A DNA stretch of 21,201 bases from positions 1-21,201 of the IMG/VR virus record IMGVR_UViG_3300049433_000287; one strand, written 5' to 3'. The stretch is from a virus. Every line of letters starts with the position of its first letter. Position 1 is the stretch's first letter. The translations under genes were made by a program, and so were the position numbers. The notes under the pieces are model-generated. The model was given only the letters and a program-made list of their open reading frames with translations, ran no database searches and was not told where the DNA came from. Shown one piece after another: positions 19,877-21,201 of the stretch.

Positions 19877-20425
19877 ATGGCGACCATTCGTTTGAACGAC
19901 TCCCGTGGGCATCTCGCAATGTTGTGTCGAGCGCTCCTGGCGTACTTCCTCGACCTGGTCACTGCCGCGGGAAATCTCCTTCGCACGGTCACCGCGCCCT
20001 TTCACTTTTCCCAATGCGCGGCCGCTCCGTGCACCTGTACCTGGCCCGGCGGGCTTTCTGCCACCTATAAAGTCAGCGGGTGGGGTGCGCTGGCAACGTG
20101 CGGCGAGTGCGATGCCAGCAGCGATCCGGCCTGGACCGGTGCATTGCATCACATCGGCAGCGGGTGCGTCTGGTGGGCAGCGGATGCGAGCTTCGATCCG
20201 CTGAGCATTCATAGCCAAATGCTTGACATCACTTACACGCAGGTGCTCCTGCGCACGACGACGACGCCTTGCCGGTGGGAGCTGTATATCGCGTGCGGGA
20301 GCCTGACGAATCCGACGAAGACGATGTGGTGCGGCTACAAAACCGGCGGCTCGACGCCGGCGGGAACGTATGCGTTTGTCGGATCCGATTGCGGGAATAC
20401 GACGCCGGAGATGGTGGTCAGCTAA
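19877..20425 (+). CDS. Cysteine-rich protein, unknown function
   Basis: 182 residues from ATG 19877, with CGGAG (19867-19871) five bases upstream; the frame upstream runs through the repeat. The N-terminal helix (SRGHLAMLCRALLAYFLDLV) is amphipathic. A compact domain follows with about ten cysteines (CAAAPCTCTW, CGECDASSD, GCVWWAADASFD, TPCRWELYIACGSL, WCGYKTGG, SDCGN), likely disulfide-bonded or metal-binding. It ends the likely phage operon. The family is not recognised. The Cys density is unlike the other structural proteins here. Confidence 0.62.
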   Translation: MATIRLNDSRGHLAMLCRALLAYFLDLVTAAGNLLRTVTAPFHFSQCAAAPCTCTWPGGLSATYKVSGWGALATCGECDASSDPAWTGALHHIGSGCVWWAADASFDPLSIHSQMLDITYTQVLLRTTTTPCRWELYIACGSLTNPTKTMWCGYKTGGSTPAGTYAFVGSDCGNTTPEMVVS

Positions 20426-20670
20426 AGAGCTGTACAGGCGGGGAAGACGAGCAATTGTAAGGATTGAGTGGAAATAGCAGTCCGAATTATCGGACTTCCG
20501 CTGCCGAACGACGGGGATTAATGTGGACAGAGAGTTACACGGTTGGTAGTCTTTGCCACATCAAAGGCTACCAACCTATTGCGCCGATATCTAAACGGCT
20601 GAACGTACGCGCATCGGGAAGCGTATAAATGCCGGACACTATCCGGTGAATGCCAGAAAGGAGGCATCCA
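20426..20670. other. Noncoding region with three hairpins
   Basis: AGTCCGA/TCGGACT (20479-20485, 20490-20496) is a 7-bp stem with a 4-base loop. GGTTGGTAGTCTTTG/CAAAGGCTACCAACC (20541-20555, 20562-20576) is a 15-bp stem with one G-T pair and a 6-base loop. CCGGA/TCCGG (20632-20636, 20642-20646) sits just before the next ribosome binding site. The middle one has the look of a terminator or small-RNA hairpin, though no U-run follows. No ORF of note was found. Confidence 0.55.
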
Positions 20671-21201
20671 ATGACCATCTACACCATCGAAGATGTTCAG
20701 AAAATTACCGCGGAAATTCAGAGCAAGTTGGATGCTTGCGATAATGGCGAGGGCATGGAATGCGCAAGCCTGGATGCGTCACTCCAGCACTACGCGCGTT
20801 CTTGCTGCAAATTCTCCTTGCGCGTGCGCGAATGGGCCCAAGGCGTGTTTTCTGGGAAGTTCCCCTCCAATCCGCAGATCGAGCAGGCGTGGCGCGAGGA
20901 AGGCGACCGACTTCTTCGTCGCTGCTCGGATATGCTGCTGCGAGGCGAGCAGGCAGACGTTCCGTGCTATGATTTGCCGGGCCAGAGCATGCTTCGGGCA
21001 TCGCTGTGGGAACTAAGTCTGATCCTGTCTAACTGGGTTGCCCCGAAGCTATCGGTCGCACCATCCGCTCGCGTCAGCTTCACGCCGGAAGATGTAGAGG
21101 CTGCCTCGAATCGCATTGCCGAGCTTCCGCCACTTCCAGAAGGTTGGCAACCAGAAGATCAGAGGCAGCGGACGCTCTATCGGAAGGCAAAAACTTCGTA
21201 G
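20671..21201 (+). CDS. Hypothetical protein, unrecognised
   Basis: 176 residues; GGAGG (20660-20664) is six bases before ATG 20671, a strong start like that of the 1051 gene. Helical text dominates (TIEDVQKITAEIQSKLDACD, ASLQHYARSCCKFSLRVREW, EEGDRLLRRCSDMLLRGEQA). The end is FTPEDVEAASNRIAELPPLP with EGWQPEDQRQRTLYRKAKTS. There is no signal peptide or membrane segment. It is separated from the phage genes by a noncoding hairpin region, so it is probably a host or independently expressed gene at the edge of the module. No function is suggested. Confidence 0.65.
   Translation: MTIYTIEDVQKITAEIQSKLDACDNGEGMECASLDASLQHYARSCCKFSLRVREWAQGVFSGKFPSNPQIEQAWREEGDRLLRRCSDMLLRGEQADVPCYDLPGQSMLRASLWELSLILSNWVAPKLSVAPSARVSFTPEDVEAASNRIAELPPLPEGWQPEDQRQRTLYRKAKTS

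Noticed and set aside
1-21201. tRNA, rRNA, integrase and attachment sites
   Set aside because: No tRNA-like cloverleaf, ribosomal RNA or tyrosine/serine recombinase motif was found. No long direct repeat at the module's edges was noticed.

Overview
The window looks like chromosomal DNA of a planctomycete, probably of the Phycisphaerae. It is GC-rich, carries many families of short dispersed inverted repeats, and encodes a secreted-type protein with the planctomycete ETLESRRLMS N-terminal motif (11533-12057). Most of it is an HK97-type prophage or prophage-derived head module on the + strand. Host assignment is inference; no ribosomal gene or tRNA is visible.

Layout. 1-609 (-) is a REP-associated tyrosine transposase (RAYT, HUH family). 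A 191-bp composite palindrome follows at 689-879 and recurs at 4750-4940 and 7114-7294, with a half copy at 1-41. 1051-3344 holds small genes: a Cys-cluster protein, a helix-turn-helix protein, a lipoprotein, a coiled-coil membrane protein and a 57-residue ORF. 3513-4799 is an ABC-type ATPase fused to an acetyltransferase-like domain. The packaging and head genes follow: small terminase (4986), large terminase (5368), portal (7358), prohead protease (10589), major capsid protein (12347-13726, interrupted by one in-frame TGA), a beta-rich possible decoration protein (13829), head-tail adaptor (14476), head-closure-like protein (15597), beta-solenoid-like protein (16194), tail-completion-like protein (17342) and three unrecognised, probably structural proteins (17743, 18725, 19877). 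A separate gene with its own strong ribosome binding site closes the window (20671-21201).

Two cargo insertions split the portal-protease-capsid series. 8916-10356 carries two membrane proteins and a minus-strand nucleotidyltransferase-like protein. 11533-12057 carries the LEPR-motif protein, followed by a 61-bp fragment of a second prohead-protease gene, which marks a past recombination.

No integrase, replication gene, lysozyme, tape-measure gene or recognisable tail tube is present, although the series runs from packaging through the neck. Nearly every intergenic gap holds an inverted repeat. Repeats also lie inside, or form the ends of, several open reading frames (RAYT, ATPase-acetyltransferase, large terminase, portal) without breaking the frame. 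This fits a long-resident, partly eroded or domesticated head module beside an active or recently active RAYT/palindrome system. The two readings most worth testing are a RAYT with its own 191-bp substrate in a planctomycete, and a retained head module whose capsid gene has a single stop codon.
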